Part shown: positions 19,656 to 19,722 of the stretch, one piece after another
Layout of the letters: each line of letters opens with the position of its first letter
Position numbering within the stretch: the stretch's first letter is position 1
Translations under genes and position numbers: made by a program
Assembly (NCBI GenBank): GCA_964360605.1
Contig: CAYHXN010000011.1
Span: 1-19,722 of the forward strand
Reading direction: 5' to 3'
DNA: 19,722 bases
Source: CAYHXN01 sp964360605
Lineage (GTDB): Bacteria > Patescibacteriota > Minisyncoccia > UBA6257 > WO2-44-18
The notes under the pieces: generated by a model
Told to the model about the DNA's origin: nothing
Seen by the model: the letters and a program-made list of their open reading frames with translations, nothing else
Database searches by the model: none

Positions 19656-19722
19656 AAATCTTTCTTGATTATCTCGGGCAACCTTTTCGCATCACCAGAG
19701 CTCTTTTTGTCCAGCGACAAAA

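Noticed and set aside
19656..19722. Start of adk or another gene after secY
   Set aside because: No P-loop start or ribosome binding site is visible in the 67 remaining bases; short open frames on both strands are not informative.

Overview
This window looks like a piece of a Candidate Phyla Radiation (Patescibacteria) genome, most likely of the Parcubacteria type. The placement is inference from protein features and gene order, with no database search. The supporting signs are a contiguous str-S10-spc ribosomal cluster with no rpmD (L30) between rpsE and rplO, an L15 of 130 residues without the usual FEGGQMP-type loop, a very short L3 (140 residues), an L5 without its N-terminal helix, very short intergenic gaps, and families of short degenerate repeats between genes. 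The standard bacterial code fits: TAA and TAG are the usual stops, and TGA ends rplN at the normal L14 length, which argues against the TGA=Gly code of Gracilibacteria and Absconditabacteria.

Left part (1-3940). A tRNA-Ser(GGA) is followed by a small four-helix membrane protein of the DUF1761 type. A bidirectional terminator separates it from a minus-strand pair: a NifU C-terminal-domain Fe-S scaffold/carrier and a small Cys-containing partner. Next, also on the minus strand, come a secreted protein of the neutral/alkaline ceramidase N-terminal family and a site-2-protease-type membrane metalloprotease. Between these last two lies a strongly palindromic 185-bp element.

Translation cluster (4014-19655, all plus strand). 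The order is rpsL, rpsG, fusA, an unrecognised six-helix membrane protein with its own promoter and terminator, tuf, rpsJ, rplC, rplD, rplW, rplB, rpsS, rplV, rpsC, rplP, rpmC, rpsQ, rplN, rplX, rplE, rpsN, rpsH, rplF, rplR, rpsE, rplO, secY. These genes build both ribosomal subunits, supply the two main elongation GTPases, and end with the translocon channel. Promoter-like sequences sit before rpsL, the membrane protein, tuf, and (unusually) between rpsJ and rplC, where an attenuator-like hairpin with an alternative pairing partner is also present.

The most unusual signals are these. EF-Tu has a remodelled switch I in which the near-universal RGIT is replaced by KILT, although EF-G keeps RGIT. 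Two heptanucleotide-periodic arrays both end exactly on the A of a start codon. Extended -10 promoters at the divergent rpsL/S2P junction lie so close to the start codons that both mRNAs should be leaderless. Short repeats have entered coding sequence in the ceramidase signal peptide and at the C-terminus of the small Fe-S-type protein. Most ribosomal genes have no visible Shine-Dalgarno sequence, while a non-ribosomal gene has a perfect one.
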